NCBI RefSeq assembly: GCF_041890415.1
Contig: NZ_CP169056.1
Location: 2,294,001-2,358,000, forward strand
Source: Pseudoxanthomonas koreensis_A
GTDB taxonomy: Bacteria; Pseudomonadota; Gammaproteobacteria; Xanthomonadales; Xanthomonadaceae
Reading direction: 5' to 3'
Length of the DNA stretch: 64,000 nt
The position numbers and the translations under genes are program-made. Of this stretch, positions 37,460 to 47,465 are shown one piece after another (the first letter of the stretch is position 1; each line of letters opens with the position of its first letter). The notes under the pieces were generated by a model that saw only the letters and a list, made by a program, of their open reading frames with translations, searched no databases and was not told the origin of the DNA.

Positions 37460-38119
37460 TCAGCGGCCGGGTTCGTCGTTCCAGAGGATCTTGTGCAGCT
37501 GCATCTGGAAGCGCACCGGCAGGCGGTCGGCCACGATCCAGTCGGCCAGCTCGCGGGGCGACAGCTCACTCTTGCTCGGCGAGAACAGCACGTCGCAGCG
37601 CGCGGCCAGGCCGTGCTGCGCCACCATGTCGCGCGCCCACTCGTAGTCGGCGCGGCCGCACAGCACAAACTTGACCTGGTCGCGCGCGGTCAGCAGCGGG
37701 ATGTTCTCCAGGCGGTTGCGCGCCATCTCGGCCGAACCGGGGGTCTTCAGGTCCACCACCCGCGATACCCGCGGGTCGACCTGGGCGATGTCCAGCGCGC
37801 CGGAGGTTTCCAGCGACACGTCATGGCCGGCGTCGCACAGGCGTCGCAGCAGCTCCAGGCAGCGCTTTTGGGCCAGCGGCTCGCCACCGGTGACGCAGAC
37901 GTGGCGCACGCCGTGGCGTGCGACCTCGGCCAGGATGTCGTCGATCTCCCACCACTGGCCGCCATGGAAGGCATAGGCGGTGTCGCAGTACTGGCAACGC
38001 AGCGGGCAGCCGGTCAGGCGCACGAACACGGTCGGCCAGCCGGCGGTGTTGGCTTCGCCCTGCAGGGACAGGAAGATTTCGGTCAGCCGCAGGCGATTCT
38101 GCGGCGCGGGGGTATCCAT
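37460..38119 (-). CDS. queE: 7-carboxy-7-deazaguanine synthase
   Basis: A 219-residue radical SAM enzyme of queuosine synthesis. The iron-sulfur motif is GCPLRCQYCDTAY, preceded by EIFLSLQGEANTAGWPTVFVRL, a hallmark of QueE. The SAM-binding GGEP motif is in VTGGEPLAQ. Length and the Cys spacing CxxxCxxC are as in the family. It sits between cpoB and queC on the same strand, about 40 bases from queC. Confidence 0.93.
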   Translation of the reverse strand: MDTPAPQNRLRLTEIFLSLQGEANTAGWPTVFVRLTGCPLRCQYCDTAYAFHGGQWWEIDDILAEVARHGVRHVCVTGGEPLAQKRCLELLRRLCDAGHDVSLETSGALDIAQVDPRVSRVVDLKTPGSAEMARNRLENIPLLTARDQVKFVLCGRADYEWARDMVAQHGLAARCDVLFSPSKSELSPRELADWIVADRLPVRFQMQLHKILWNDEPGR

Positions 38120-38192
38120 GGGGTGAAATCGTACCGTGCGGGGAGTCGTGGTGCCCGCAAGCGTGGCCTGACCGTCGCGCGGCAGGACCGGA

Positions 38193-39011
38193 TCAGCGCA
38201 GCTGGCCGAGCCTGATCGACTGCAGGCGATCGGCGGCGATGCGCGCCGCATCGGTGCCCGGGTAGCGCCCGACCACCTGGCCCAGGGTGCCTTCGGCCTG
38301 GCCGATCTGGCCATCGCCGTACTGGGACAGCCCCAGCTTGAGCAGCGCACCTGGCGTCTTGTCATGGGTCGGGTAACGGCCGATCAGCGATTCGAACTGC
38401 TGCCCGGCAAGGCGATAGTTGCCGGTGACGTAATAGCTCTCGCCCAGCCAGTACAGCGCATTGGGCGCGTAGATGCCGGACGGATGGGTGTCCAGGAACG
38501 CCTGGAACAACTGCGCGGATTCGTCGTAGCGACCGCCCTTGAGGGCATCGAAGGCGACGTTGTAGGCGGCGCGCTCATCCTCGGAACGGGCCAGCGAGCC
38601 GGGGTCACCATGCACCCGCGGCGGTTCGGTGGCCTCGGCCACCGGTGCCGGCGTCGGTGCCGGCTGCGATGCCGATGGTTCGCCTGCGCCAGGCGCGACC
38701 GGCGCGTCCGGCAAGGCACCACCTTCAAGACGGTTGAGGCGGCCGTCCAGGTCCAGGTACTGGTCGCGGTTGCGCTGCTGCAGTTGCTGGTTCTCGTGCT
38801 GCAGCCGCTCCACCGAGTCACGCAGGGCCTGCACTTCGTTGCGCAGCTGGCCCAGCTGGGTGAGCAGGTCCTGGTTGGCCTGGGTGTTGTTGGCCTGGGC
38901 CTCGAGCCGGGCAACCCGGTCGGCCAGGCTGAGTCGTTGCGCATGCACGGGCGTGGCGGCCACAAGGGCCGCCACGACCGCAAACATGCCGATGTAACGG
39001 CGGTAATGCAT
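38193..39011 (-). CDS. cpoB: Cell division coordinator CpoB (YbgF)
   Basis: A 272-residue periplasmic protein that links the Tol-Pal system with peptidoglycan synthesis. A signal peptide (MFAVVAALVAATPVHA) precedes a trimeric coiled coil (residues about 30-85, e.g. LQHENQQLQQRNRDQYLDL). A Pro/Ala-rich linker follows, then TPR repeats (YNVAFDALKGGRYDESAQLF and GIYAPNALYWLGESYYVTGN). It is the last Tol-Pal gene here, after pal, with only three bases between them. Confidence 0.93.
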   Translation of the reverse strand: MHYRRYIGMFAVVAALVAATPVHAQRLSLADRVARLEAQANNTQANQDLLTQLGQLRNEVQALRDSVERLQHENQQLQQRNRDQYLDLDGRLNRLEGGALPDAPVAPGAGEPSASQPAPTPAPVAEATEPPRVHGDPGSLARSEDERAAYNVAFDALKGGRYDESAQLFQAFLDTHPSGIYAPNALYWLGESYYVTGNYRLAGQQFESLIGRYPTHDKTPGALLKLGLSQYGDGQIGQAEGTLGQVVGRYPGTDAARIAADRLQSIRLGQLR

Positions 39012-39014
39012 TGA

Positions 39015-39527
39015 TCAGCGCGCGGTGTAGACGATCTCGACGCGACGGTTCTGCGCCCAAGAGTCCTCGCTCGAACCGGTGGCCACCGGGCGCTCTTCGC
39101 CGTAGCTCACCACTTCCAGCTGGCTGGCCGAGCCGCCGGCAGCCTGCAGGGCCGAGTTCACGGCATTGCCGCGGCGCTCGCCCAGGCCCAGGTTGTACTC
39201 GCGGCTGCCGCGCTCGTCGGCGTGGCCTTCCAGGGTGATGCGCGAGGACGGACGGTCACGCAGGTACTTGGCGTGGCAGCCGACGATAGCCTGGAACTCC
39301 GGCTTCAGCGAGTCCTGGTCGAAATCGAAGTACACGACGCGCTGGCGCAGGCAGGCGTCGGTGTCCAGGTCTTCCGGACCATACAGGCCGCTGCTGGTGG
39401 CCGGCGTGGTCGGGGTGGTCTGCGGAGTCGGCTCGGCGGCCGGCTGCTCCTTGACCTTCTTCGAGCAGCCGATGAGGGCAACGGCGGAAAGCAGGGACAC
39501 CAGCAGGACACGGGTGGAACTGTTCAT
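39015..39527 (-). CDS. pal: Peptidoglycan-associated lipoprotein
   Basis: A 170-residue outer-membrane lipoprotein. The lipobox is in LLSAVALIGCSKK with Cys near residue 22. A Pro/Thr-rich linker precedes an OmpA-like domain with FDQDSLKPEFQAIVGCHAKYL and the peptidoglycan-binding region LEGHADERGSREYNLGLGER. The family C-terminus ends QNRRVEIVYTAR. The start at MNSSTRV is preferred over upstream ATGs at 39533 and 39551. Confidence 0.95.
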   Translation of the reverse strand: MNSSTRVLLVSLLSAVALIGCSKKVKEQPAAEPTPQTTPTTPATSSGLYGPEDLDTDACLRQRVVYFDFDQDSLKPEFQAIVGCHAKYLRDRPSSRITLEGHADERGSREYNLGLGERRGNAVNSALQAAGGSASQLEVVSYGEERPVATGSSEDSWAQNRRVEIVYTAR

Positions 39528-39600
39528 GATCATTTCCTTGAAGATGCACACGGGGTGGTGGTTATTACGGGTGGCGCAACGTTGCGGATCTTACCTTTTT

Positions 39601-40920
39601 TTAACGGGTACTGCGGTAGGGCGACCATGCCGGTTCACGCACGTCGCCCGCGGCCAGGACCAGGCGCTGGCGCACCCGGGCATCGGCCGATACCGCGTAC
39701 AGCACCCCTCGTCCGCCCTCGCGCGTGGCATACAGCAGCATGCCGCCGTTGGGGGCGAAGCTGGGGGATTCATCCAGCGAGCCGGTGGACACCGTGCTCC
39801 AGCGCGGGGACCCCAGGCTGGTGTCCATTATCGCGATCCGGTAGGTGTTGCCGGCCCCCTGGGCCACCGCGATCTTCTTGCCGTCGGATGACACCGATGC
39901 GGTGGCGTTGTAGTTGCCCTGGAAGGTGACCCGGCTGGCGCTGCCGCCACTGGCCGCCACCTGGTAGATCTGCGGCCGGCCGCCACGGTCGGAGGTGAAG
40001 TAGATCGTGGAGCCGTCCGCGCTCCAGGTCGGCTCGGTATCGATGCCGAAGTGGTTGGTCAGCTGGGTCAGCTGCTTGCTGCCCAGGTCCATCACGTAGA
40101 TTTCCGGATTGCCGCTGCGCGACAGGGCCAGCGCCAGGCGCCGGCCATCGGGCGAGAACGATGGAGCGCCGTTGATGCCGCGGAAACTGGAGACCAGCTC
40201 GCGCGCGCCGGTGGCGATGTCCTGGACGTAGATCGAGGAATTGCCACGCTCGAAGCTGACGTAGGCCAGCTTGCGCCCGTCCGGGCTCCACGCCGGCGAC
40301 AGCAGCGGCTCGGCCGAGCGCACCACCGTCTGCGGGTTCCAGCCGTCGGAGTCGGCCACGATCAGCGCAAAGCGCATGGCGTCGCCACTGCCGCTGGCGG
40401 TGACATAGGCAATCCGCGTCCAGAACGCGCCGCGCATGCCGGTGATCTTCTCGTAGATGGCATCGGCCATCTGGTGGGCGACATCGCGCATCGCGCTGGC
40501 GCGGGCGGTCATGGCCAGGCCCAGCAGGCGCTCGGAACGGGCCACGTCGAACAGCTCGTACTCCACCCGGTAGCCGCCATCGCCGGCGTCCAGCACGCGC
40601 CCGACCACGATGTAGTCCTGCTTGAGCTGGCGCCAGGTGGGGTAGTCGATTTCCCCGCCGCGGGTTGGCCGCTGCACCATCTGCGCCTCGGGCAGGGTGC
40701 GGAACTGGCCGGAGCGGGCAAGGTCGTCACGCACCACCTTGGCCACGTCGGTGTCCGGGGTGGCGGTCGCGCCTTCGTAGGCCATCGGCACCACCGCAAT
40801 CGGCAGCGCCGAGGCATTGCCGCCGACGATGTCGATCTCCAGGGCCTGCTGCTGGGCCACGGCAAACGCGGGGATCAGCAGGCAGACGAACAGGCACAAC
40901 CAGCGCAACGAAGCTTTCAT
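39601..40920 (-). CDS. tolB: Tol-Pal system protein TolB
   Basis: A 439-residue periplasmic beta-propeller protein that binds Pal and TolA. A signal peptide (LCLFVCLLIPAFAVAQQQ) leads into the N-terminal TolB domain (LEIDIVGGNASALPIAVVPM). The propeller has repeated WSPDG-type blades such as SPAWSPDGRKLAYVSFERGN, SFSPDGRRLALALSRSGNPE and TWSADGSTIYFTSDRGGRP. It lies upstream of pal but is separated from tolA by about 460 bases of REP repeats. Confidence 0.95.
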   Translation of the reverse strand: MKASLRWLCLFVCLLIPAFAVAQQQALEIDIVGGNASALPIAVVPMAYEGATATPDTDVAKVVRDDLARSGQFRTLPEAQMVQRPTRGGEIDYPTWRQLKQDYIVVGRVLDAGDGGYRVEYELFDVARSERLLGLAMTARASAMRDVAHQMADAIYEKITGMRGAFWTRIAYVTASGSGDAMRFALIVADSDGWNPQTVVRSAEPLLSPAWSPDGRKLAYVSFERGNSSIYVQDIATGARELVSSFRGINGAPSFSPDGRRLALALSRSGNPEIYVMDLGSKQLTQLTNHFGIDTEPTWSADGSTIYFTSDRGGRPQIYQVAASGGSASRVTFQGNYNATASVSSDGKKIAVAQGAGNTYRIAIMDTSLGSPRWSTVSTGSLDESPSFAPNGGMLLYATREGGRGVLYAVSADARVRQRLVLAAGDVREPAWSPYRSTR

Positions 40921-41080
40921 GGGCAGGGTCATCGGGAGCGAGGGGCCGTACAGGGATACCAGCCGGCGCGTGAACATTTTCGCAATCATGAACGAAGGAC
41001 GTGTGAACGCCGGCTGCACGCCGGCCACGCAGCCCGCATCGCCCGCCGCCCGCGCCCCGCGCCACACAGGCACGCCACCC

Positions 41081-41380
41081 CGTGTAGGAGCCGGTCTTGC
41101 CGGCGACCGCGACGCGGCGTGACGCTCAGGGCACCGTGACGCGCGGGAGGTCGCCCGCAAGACGGGCTCCTACAACAGCAGGCACGCCACCTCGTGTAGG
41201 AGCCGGCCTTGCCGGCGACCGCGACGTGACGCCACAGGGCACCGTGACGCACAGGAGGTCGCCCGCAAGACGGGCTCCTACAACAACAGGCACGCCACCC
41301 CGTGTAGGAGCCGGTCTTGCCGGCGACCGCGACGCGGCGTGACGCCCAGGGCACCGTGACGCGCGGGAGGTCGCCCTGCC
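41081..41380. repeat. REP array between tolA and tolB
   Basis: A tandem series of units about 108-112 bp long, each starting with a plus-strand REP of the GCCGG type (41083, 41195, 41303) and containing a minus-strand REP of the GCCCG type (about 41149-41174 and 41257-41282). The last minus-strand copy is truncated at 41361-41380 and runs into the tolA stop: TAGGGCA then GGGCGACCTCC. The 160 bases between the array and tolB (40921-41080) may hold a tolB promoter but none is clear. Confidence 0.85.
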
Positions 41381-42364
41381 CTAGCGGTCCTGCGCCTGGA
41401 AGTGGAACACCAGGTTGCGGTTGAACACCGACTCGAAGCCGCGATACGGCAGCGGCTGGGCACGCAGCACCGCCGCTTCCAGCGAGCGCTTGCCGGCTTC
41501 GTCGTAGGGGCAGCTCGGGTCCACCTTGGCGTCCATCACCTCGCCACCCGGCAACTGCCGGATCAGCAGGGTGCACTTCTGCCCCAGCGGCACCGTGTCC
41601 GGACGGATCCACTGGTTGAGGACCGCCTGCTGGATCGCAGCGGCGTACTTGGCGGTCAGGTCGTCGCTGGTCCCGCCCTGCCCGGGCGTGCCCTGGCTGG
41701 CGGTGGCCTGGGCCGGGCGCTGCTGCGCCTGCTGCAACTGGCGCAGGCGCTGCTCGGCCAGTTGGGCCTGGCGCGCGGCCTGCTCGCGCTGGCGGCGGAT
41801 CTCGGCCAGCTTTTTGTCGCGCTCGGCCTGCTCGGCCTGGGCGGCCAGGCGGCGCTGGGTTTCGGCTTCCTTCTGGCGCTCGCGCTCGGTCAGGTCGATC
41901 TGCTCCTGGCGGCGACGCTCTTCCTGCTCGCGCTCGGCCATCTCGCGCGCAACCGCGTCGCGCCGGGCCTCGTCCTGGTCCACGGTATCGGGCTCGACGA
42001 TGAAGTCCTGCGCCTTCTGCTGCGGCGTGGTCGGCGCATCCTGCGGGCGAGGTGCCAGCAGCGGCTGCGGCGGCGGCACAGTGTCTTCCGGCGCGGGCTC
42101 GGCCACCGGCGCCGGCAGCGGCTCGGGCTTGGGTGCCTGTTCGGCACGCGCCTGCGCGGCCTGCACGTCCGCCTGCGAGAACTCCAGCGAGGCCTCGATC
42201 ACCGGCGAGCCTGCGGCCGCCTCCACCTGGCGCTGCGGCGACCACCACCACCCCAGCCAGAACAGCAGCGCCACCGCCACGTGCAGCGCCACGGCGGCGA
42301 TCAGCGGGCCGGTGAGCCCGCCTTCGCGGTCGTCCGGATTGCGATAGAAGGCGTCAGCGTGCAT
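41381..42364 (-). CDS. tolA: Tol-Pal energy-transducing protein TolA
   Basis: A 327-residue inner-membrane protein bridging TolQR to the outer membrane. One membrane helix (PLIAAVALHVAVALLFWLGW) is followed by a Pro-rich part and a long Glu/Arg/Gln/Ala coiled coil (residues about 135-225, e.g. EREQEERRRQEQIDLTERE). The C-terminal domain has the conserved YAAAIQQAVLNQWIRPDTV and a Cys pair (KCTLLIRQLP and DPSCPYDEAG). The stop TAG lies in what appears to be a deleted REP foot. tolR is nine bases upstream. Confidence 0.93.
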   Translation of the reverse strand: MHADAFYRNPDDREGGLTGPLIAAVALHVAVALLFWLGWWWSPQRQVEAAAGSPVIEASLEFSQADVQAAQARAEQAPKPEPLPAPVAEPAPEDTVPPPQPLLAPRPQDAPTTPQQKAQDFIVEPDTVDQDEARRDAVAREMAEREQEERRRQEQIDLTERERQKEAETQRRLAAQAEQAERDKKLAEIRRQREQAARQAQLAEQRLRQLQQAQQRPAQATASQGTPGQGGTSDDLTAKYAAAIQQAVLNQWIRPDTVPLGQKCTLLIRQLPGGEVMDAKVDPSCPYDEAGKRSLEAAVLRAQPLPYRGFESVFNRNLVFHFQAQDR

Positions 42365-42373
42365 GGACGCGGC

Positions 42374-42808
42374 TCAACGCGCGGTGTTCCCGGGCTGGCT
42401 CATCAGGCTCACCCTGGGGACGCCGGCCTGCTGCACCAGCGCCATGGTGTCCATGACCTTCTGGTACTCGACCCCGCCCGGCGCGGCCACGAACACCGGC
42501 ACCTCCTTGTTCTGGGCCACGAAGGCGGCAAGGCGCGCGCTCAGCTCGGTGGCATCGATGCCCTCGGCGTTGCCGCCCTGCACGGTGAGGTAGTAGCGGC
42601 CCTCGGCATCCACCGTGACCACCACCGGGTCGCGCTTGCTGTCCACCGCGCGCGCGTTGGAGCGCGGCAGGTCCACATCCACGCTCAGGCTCAGCAGCGG
42701 CGCGGTGACCATGAAGATGATCAACAGCACCAGCATCACGTCGATGTAGGGCACGACGTTGATGTCGGATTTGAGCTTGCGCCGCTTGCGCATGATGGTC
42801 GGGTTCAT
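42374..42808 (-). CDS. tolR: Tol-Pal proton channel subunit TolR
   Basis: A 144-residue ExbD/TolR protein with one membrane helix. The family signature DINVVPYIDVMLVLLIIFMV has the essential Asp. The periplasmic part contains KEVPVFVAAPGGVEYQKVMD, as in other TolR. It forms the proton-driven motor with TolQ, encoded just upstream. The start MNPTIMRK at 42808 is chosen; a longer frame to 42898 overlaps tolQ. Confidence 0.95.
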   Translation of the reverse strand: MNPTIMRKRRKLKSDINVVPYIDVMLVLLIIFMVTAPLLSLSVDVDLPRSNARAVDSKRDPVVVTVDAEGRYYLTVQGGNAEGIDATELSARLAAFVAQNKEVPVFVAAPGGVEYQKVMDTMALVQQAGVPRVSLMSQPGNTAR

Positions 42809-42845
42809 CGGCTGCTCCGTGCGGGCCGGCGGGGACGCGGCGCGG

Positions 42846-43625
42846 TCACTCTTCGGTGCCTGCCTGGCGCTGCAGGATCGAGCTGAATTCGTCGGCAAAG
42901 CTTTCGTAGCGCTGCGCCAGGCGGTCCACCCGGGTGGTGTAGCGGTTGTAGGCCCAGGTTGCCGGGATCGCCACGAACAGGCCGATGGCAGTGGCGAACA
43001 GCGCCTCGGAAATACCCGGCGCCACTGCCGCGATGCCCACCTGCTGGCCCTGGTTCACCATGTCGTGCATGGTCACCATGATCCCGAACACGGTGCCGAC
43101 CAGGCCCACGTAAGGGGCGTTGGAGCCGATGTTGGCCAGCAGCTCCAGGTTGCGGTCCAGCAGGCCGACCTCGCGGGTGTAGGCCACGCGCATGGCCCGC
43201 TGCGCGCCTTCGAGCTGGGCGCGCGGGTCGTGGTGGCGCTTGTCGCGCAGGCGGGTGAACTCGCGGAAGCCGGCCTCGAAGATCGCCTCCAGCCCGCTCA
43301 CCACCCGGTTGCGGTCGGCGGCCGCGGCGAACAGCTTGACCAGGTCGGCGCCGGACCAGAACCGGCCCTCGAACTCGTCGGCAGCCTGGTCGGCGCGCTT
43401 GAAGCCGCCCAGCTTGCGGAAGATGATCAGCCAGCTGATCAGCGAACCGACCAGCAGCAGCAGCACGATCAGCTTCACCGGCAGGCTGGCGCGCAGCATC
43501 AGGTCCATGTAATTGATGCCGCCATGGCTGGCAGCCGCCGTGGCGGCCTCGACCGCGACCGCGGCCGCCTCCTCGGGCAGTGCCTCGACCACGGTGGCCA
43601 GCAGGGCCAGGGTTGCTCCGATCAT
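42846..43625 (-). CDS. tolQ: Tol-Pal proton channel subunit TolQ
   Basis: A 259-residue ExbB/TolQ protein with three membrane helices (PVKLIVLLLLVGSLISWLIIF, then near 165 LANIGSNAPYVGLVGTVFGI, then AVAPGISEALFATAIGLFVA). These carry the conserved GLVGTVFGIM and AIGLFVAIPA motifs of the channel. The N-terminus before the first helix is Ala-rich and longer than usual. Its ATG overlaps the ybgC stop by four bases. Confidence 0.95.
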   Translation of the reverse strand: MIGATLALLATVVEALPEEAAAVAVEAATAAASHGGINYMDLMLRASLPVKLIVLLLLVGSLISWLIIFRKLGGFKRADQAADEFEGRFWSGADLVKLFAAAADRNRVVSGLEAIFEAGFREFTRLRDKRHHDPRAQLEGAQRAMRVAYTREVGLLDRNLELLANIGSNAPYVGLVGTVFGIMVTMHDMVNQGQQVGIAAVAPGISEALFATAIGLFVAIPATWAYNRYTTRVDRLAQRYESFADEFSSILQRQAGTEE

Positions 43626-44110
43626 CCTTCGGTTTCCTTCTGCGTTGTCGTGTTGTCACCGCCGCCTGCGGCACCGCCGGCGGCTTCCCGCACCTCACCG
43701 CCAGCCATCGGACCGGCGAGCAGGGATTCCAGTTCCCCATGCAACCGCCCATCGATCGGGCACGGACGGAAATCCGCCGCACGCAGCGAGGCCACCCTGA
43801 CCTCCGCCTCCAGCAGCACCTGGCCCTCGCGCAGGATGCGCTGGGCGAACACCAGGCTGGCGCGCCGCACCTGCACCACCTGCGCGGTCACCTGCAGCAG
43901 GTCGTCCAGCCGCGCCGGGCGCAGGAAGTCCAACCGCATCGAGGCCACCGCAAACAACTGCCCGGCCTGCTGCAACTCCTGCTGGCCATGGCCCATGGCC
44001 CGCAGCGCGTCGCTGCGCGCCCGTTCCAGGAAGGCCACGTAGCGGGCGTGGTAGACCACGCCCCCAGCGTCGGTATCTTCCCAGTACACGCGTATCGGAA
44101 TGCTGAACAT
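43622..44110 (-). CDS. ybgC: Tol-Pal-associated acyl-CoA thioesterase
   Basis: A 162-residue hotdog-fold thioesterase, first gene of the Tol-Pal operon. The catalytic stretch is RVYWEDTDAGGVVYHARYVAFLERAR with the family Asp and His, followed by ERARSDALRAMGHGQQEL. The C-terminal Gly-rich tail (about 25 residues, with GGAAGGGDN) is an extension beyond the hotdog fold. In other bacteria YbgC acts on acyl-CoAs. REP repeats begin about 70 bases upstream. Confidence 0.9.
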   Translation of the reverse strand: MFSIPIRVYWEDTDAGGVVYHARYVAFLERARSDALRAMGHGQQELQQAGQLFAVASMRLDFLRPARLDDLLQVTAQVVQVRRASLVFAQRILREGQVLLEAEVRVASLRAADFRPCPIDGRLHGELESLLAGPMAGGEVREAAGGAAGGGDNTTTQKETEG

Positions 44111-44183
44111 CGGGAGCCCGGCAGGCGGATGAGCCGCAAAGCATGACCGGTCCCGGCGTGACGGGCCAGCATGGGCCGGCCAT

Positions 44184-44681
44184 TGCAGGAGCCCGCCTTG
44201 CGGGCGACCTCGTGGCGCGGAACGACTCCTGCCGCGTCATACCGCGCCGCGGTCGCCGGCAAGACCGGCTCCTACAGGAGGCCTGCCCGGCGGTCGCGAG
44301 GCCGGCATGCGTCCCGGTGGTCGCGAGGCCCGGCCATTGTAGGAGCCCGTCTTGCGGGCGACCTCGCAGTACGGAACGACCCCTGCCGCGTCACGCCGCG
44401 CCGCGGTCGCCGGCGAGACCGGCTCCTACAGGAGGGGCGGTCGGCGGGAGGTCCGGCCGTTGTAGGAGCCCGTCTTGCGGGCGAACTCGCAGTACGGAAC
44501 GACCCCTGCCGCGTCACGCCGCGCCGCGGTCGCCGGCGAGACCGGCTCCTACAGGAGGGGCGGTCGGCGGGAGGTCCGGCCGTTGTAGGAGCCCGTCTTG
44601 CGGGCGACCTCGCAGTACGGAACGACCCCTGCCGCGTCACGCCGCGCCGCGGTCGCCGGCGAGACCGGCTCCTACAGGAGG
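44184..44681. repeat. Tandem REP-pair array downstream of the RAYT gene
   Basis: Four direct units, starting at 44184 (154 bp, diverged), 44338, 44461 (both 123 bp) and 44584. Each has a plus-strand REP of the GCCCG/CGGGC type, a spacer with CAGTACGGAACGACCC, a minus-strand REP of the GCCGG/CCGGC type, then GGAGGGGCGGTCGGCGGGAG. The last minus-strand REP contains the stop codon of the transposase gene. No gene lies in 44111-44671. Confidence 0.9.
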
Positions 44682-45178
44682 GGCGGCGGCGACGCGGCCG
44701 GCTCCTGCATCCAGATGCAATCCCAGAAGGGGTAGTCGCCGGGACGGTCCACCAGGCCGGCGCGCACGGGGTTGGCGATGATGTACCGGGCCACGCTGCG
44801 CAGGTCTTCATCGCGCCGCAGCGCATGGTCGTGGAACGCGGGTTCCCATACCGGCCCGGTACGGGCAAGCACGCGGTTGGCATGGACGCCGCTTGCCGAT
44901 TTCATCCGCCCCACCACGCTGCCCAGGGGTTCGTGCTGCAGTTGCAGCAGCCAGTGGGCGTGATCCGGCATCAGCACCCACGCCAGCAGACGCGCATCCG
45001 CCAACGCCGTGGGCTGGAGAAACCCGCGCACCGCCGCACATGCGACATCGAAACCGGCGAAGTACGCGCGCCGCCCGCAGGTCACGGCGGTCAGATGGTA
45101 GACCTGCCCGGGCGCCGAAGCGCGCCCCCGGCGCAGTGCCGCATGGCCACGGCGAACGGGTGACGAAGCTGTGTTCAT
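44672..45178 (-). CDS. REP-associated tyrosine transposase (RAYT)
   Basis: A 168-residue single-strand transposase of the IS200/IS605-like Y1 group. The HUH metal site is LMPDHAHWLLQ (His73, His75) and the nucleophile Tyr is in VARYIIANPVRAGLV (Tyr132), both typical of RAYTs. RAYTs recognise the GTAG foot and hairpin of REPs, and here the gene is embedded between REP-pair arrays. The TAG stop (44672-44674) is in a REP foot, so the last residues (PPPLL) are encoded by the REP-adjacent sequence. It appears intact and could be the source of the repeats in this genome. Confidence 0.92.
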   Translation of the reverse strand: MNTASSPVRRGHAALRRGRASAPGQVYHLTAVTCGRRAYFAGFDVACAAVRGFLQPTALADARLLAWVLMPDHAHWLLQLQHEPLGSVVGRMKSASGVHANRVLARTGPVWEPAFHDHALRRDEDLRSVARYIIANPVRAGLVDRPGDYPFWDCIWMQEPAASPPPLL

Positions 45179-45234
45179 GCGTGCAGGGTGGTCCCCCCGC
45201 ACGCATGCACCAATCGGACGAATGCGCGGGCGCA

Positions 45235-45590
45235 GGTAGGAAATCCCCGGCGGTCGCGGTGGTGGCGAGGCCGGCATGCGTCCCGACGGTCGCGAGGCCC
45301 GCCGTTGTAGGAGCCCGGCTTGCGGGCGACCTCGCGGTACGGAACGACCCCCGCCGCGTCATACCGTGCCGCGGTCGCCGGCGAGACCGGCTCCTACAGG
45401 GGAAGCGGTCGGCGGGAGGCCCGCCGTTGTAGGAGCCCGGCTTGCGGGCGACCTCGTGGTGCGGAACGGCCCCCGCCACGTCACACCACCCAGCGGTCGC
45501 CGGCGAGGCCGGCTCCTACAGGGGGCGCGTTCCGGCGGTGGCGAGGCCGGCATGCGTCCCGGCGGTCGCCGGCGAGGCCGGCTCCTACAG
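45235..45590. repeat. Tandem REP-pair array upstream of the RAYT gene
   Basis: Two direct units of about 122 bp start at 45306 and 45428, of the same family as those at 44184-44681: plus-strand GCCCG-type REP with a GCTTGCGGGC arm, the TACGGAACGACCC-type spacer, then a minus-strand GCCGG-type REP. Degenerate REP pieces precede (45256-45300), and one more minus-strand REP ends at 45590. The pilB stop lies 18 bases beyond. Confidence 0.85.
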
Positions 45591-45607
45591 AAGATGCGTC
45601 CGGGGGC

Positions 45608-47338
<1,731 letters not shown>

Positions 47339-47465
47339 TCAGTCGTCCCCGGGAGGTGCCCGGGAAAAGATAGCGCAAACCGCGCGTGATGGTGGCGCCC
47401 ATTCACGCTGCAGCCCCGGGCGCGATGCCGCCACCGGATGCAGCGGGCCACCGGTGGCCGTCGTC

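Noticed and set aside
44272..44883. Open frames with repeated Arg/Pro/Ser motifs through the REP arrays
   Set aside because: They are translations of tandem REP sequence with no independent protein features.
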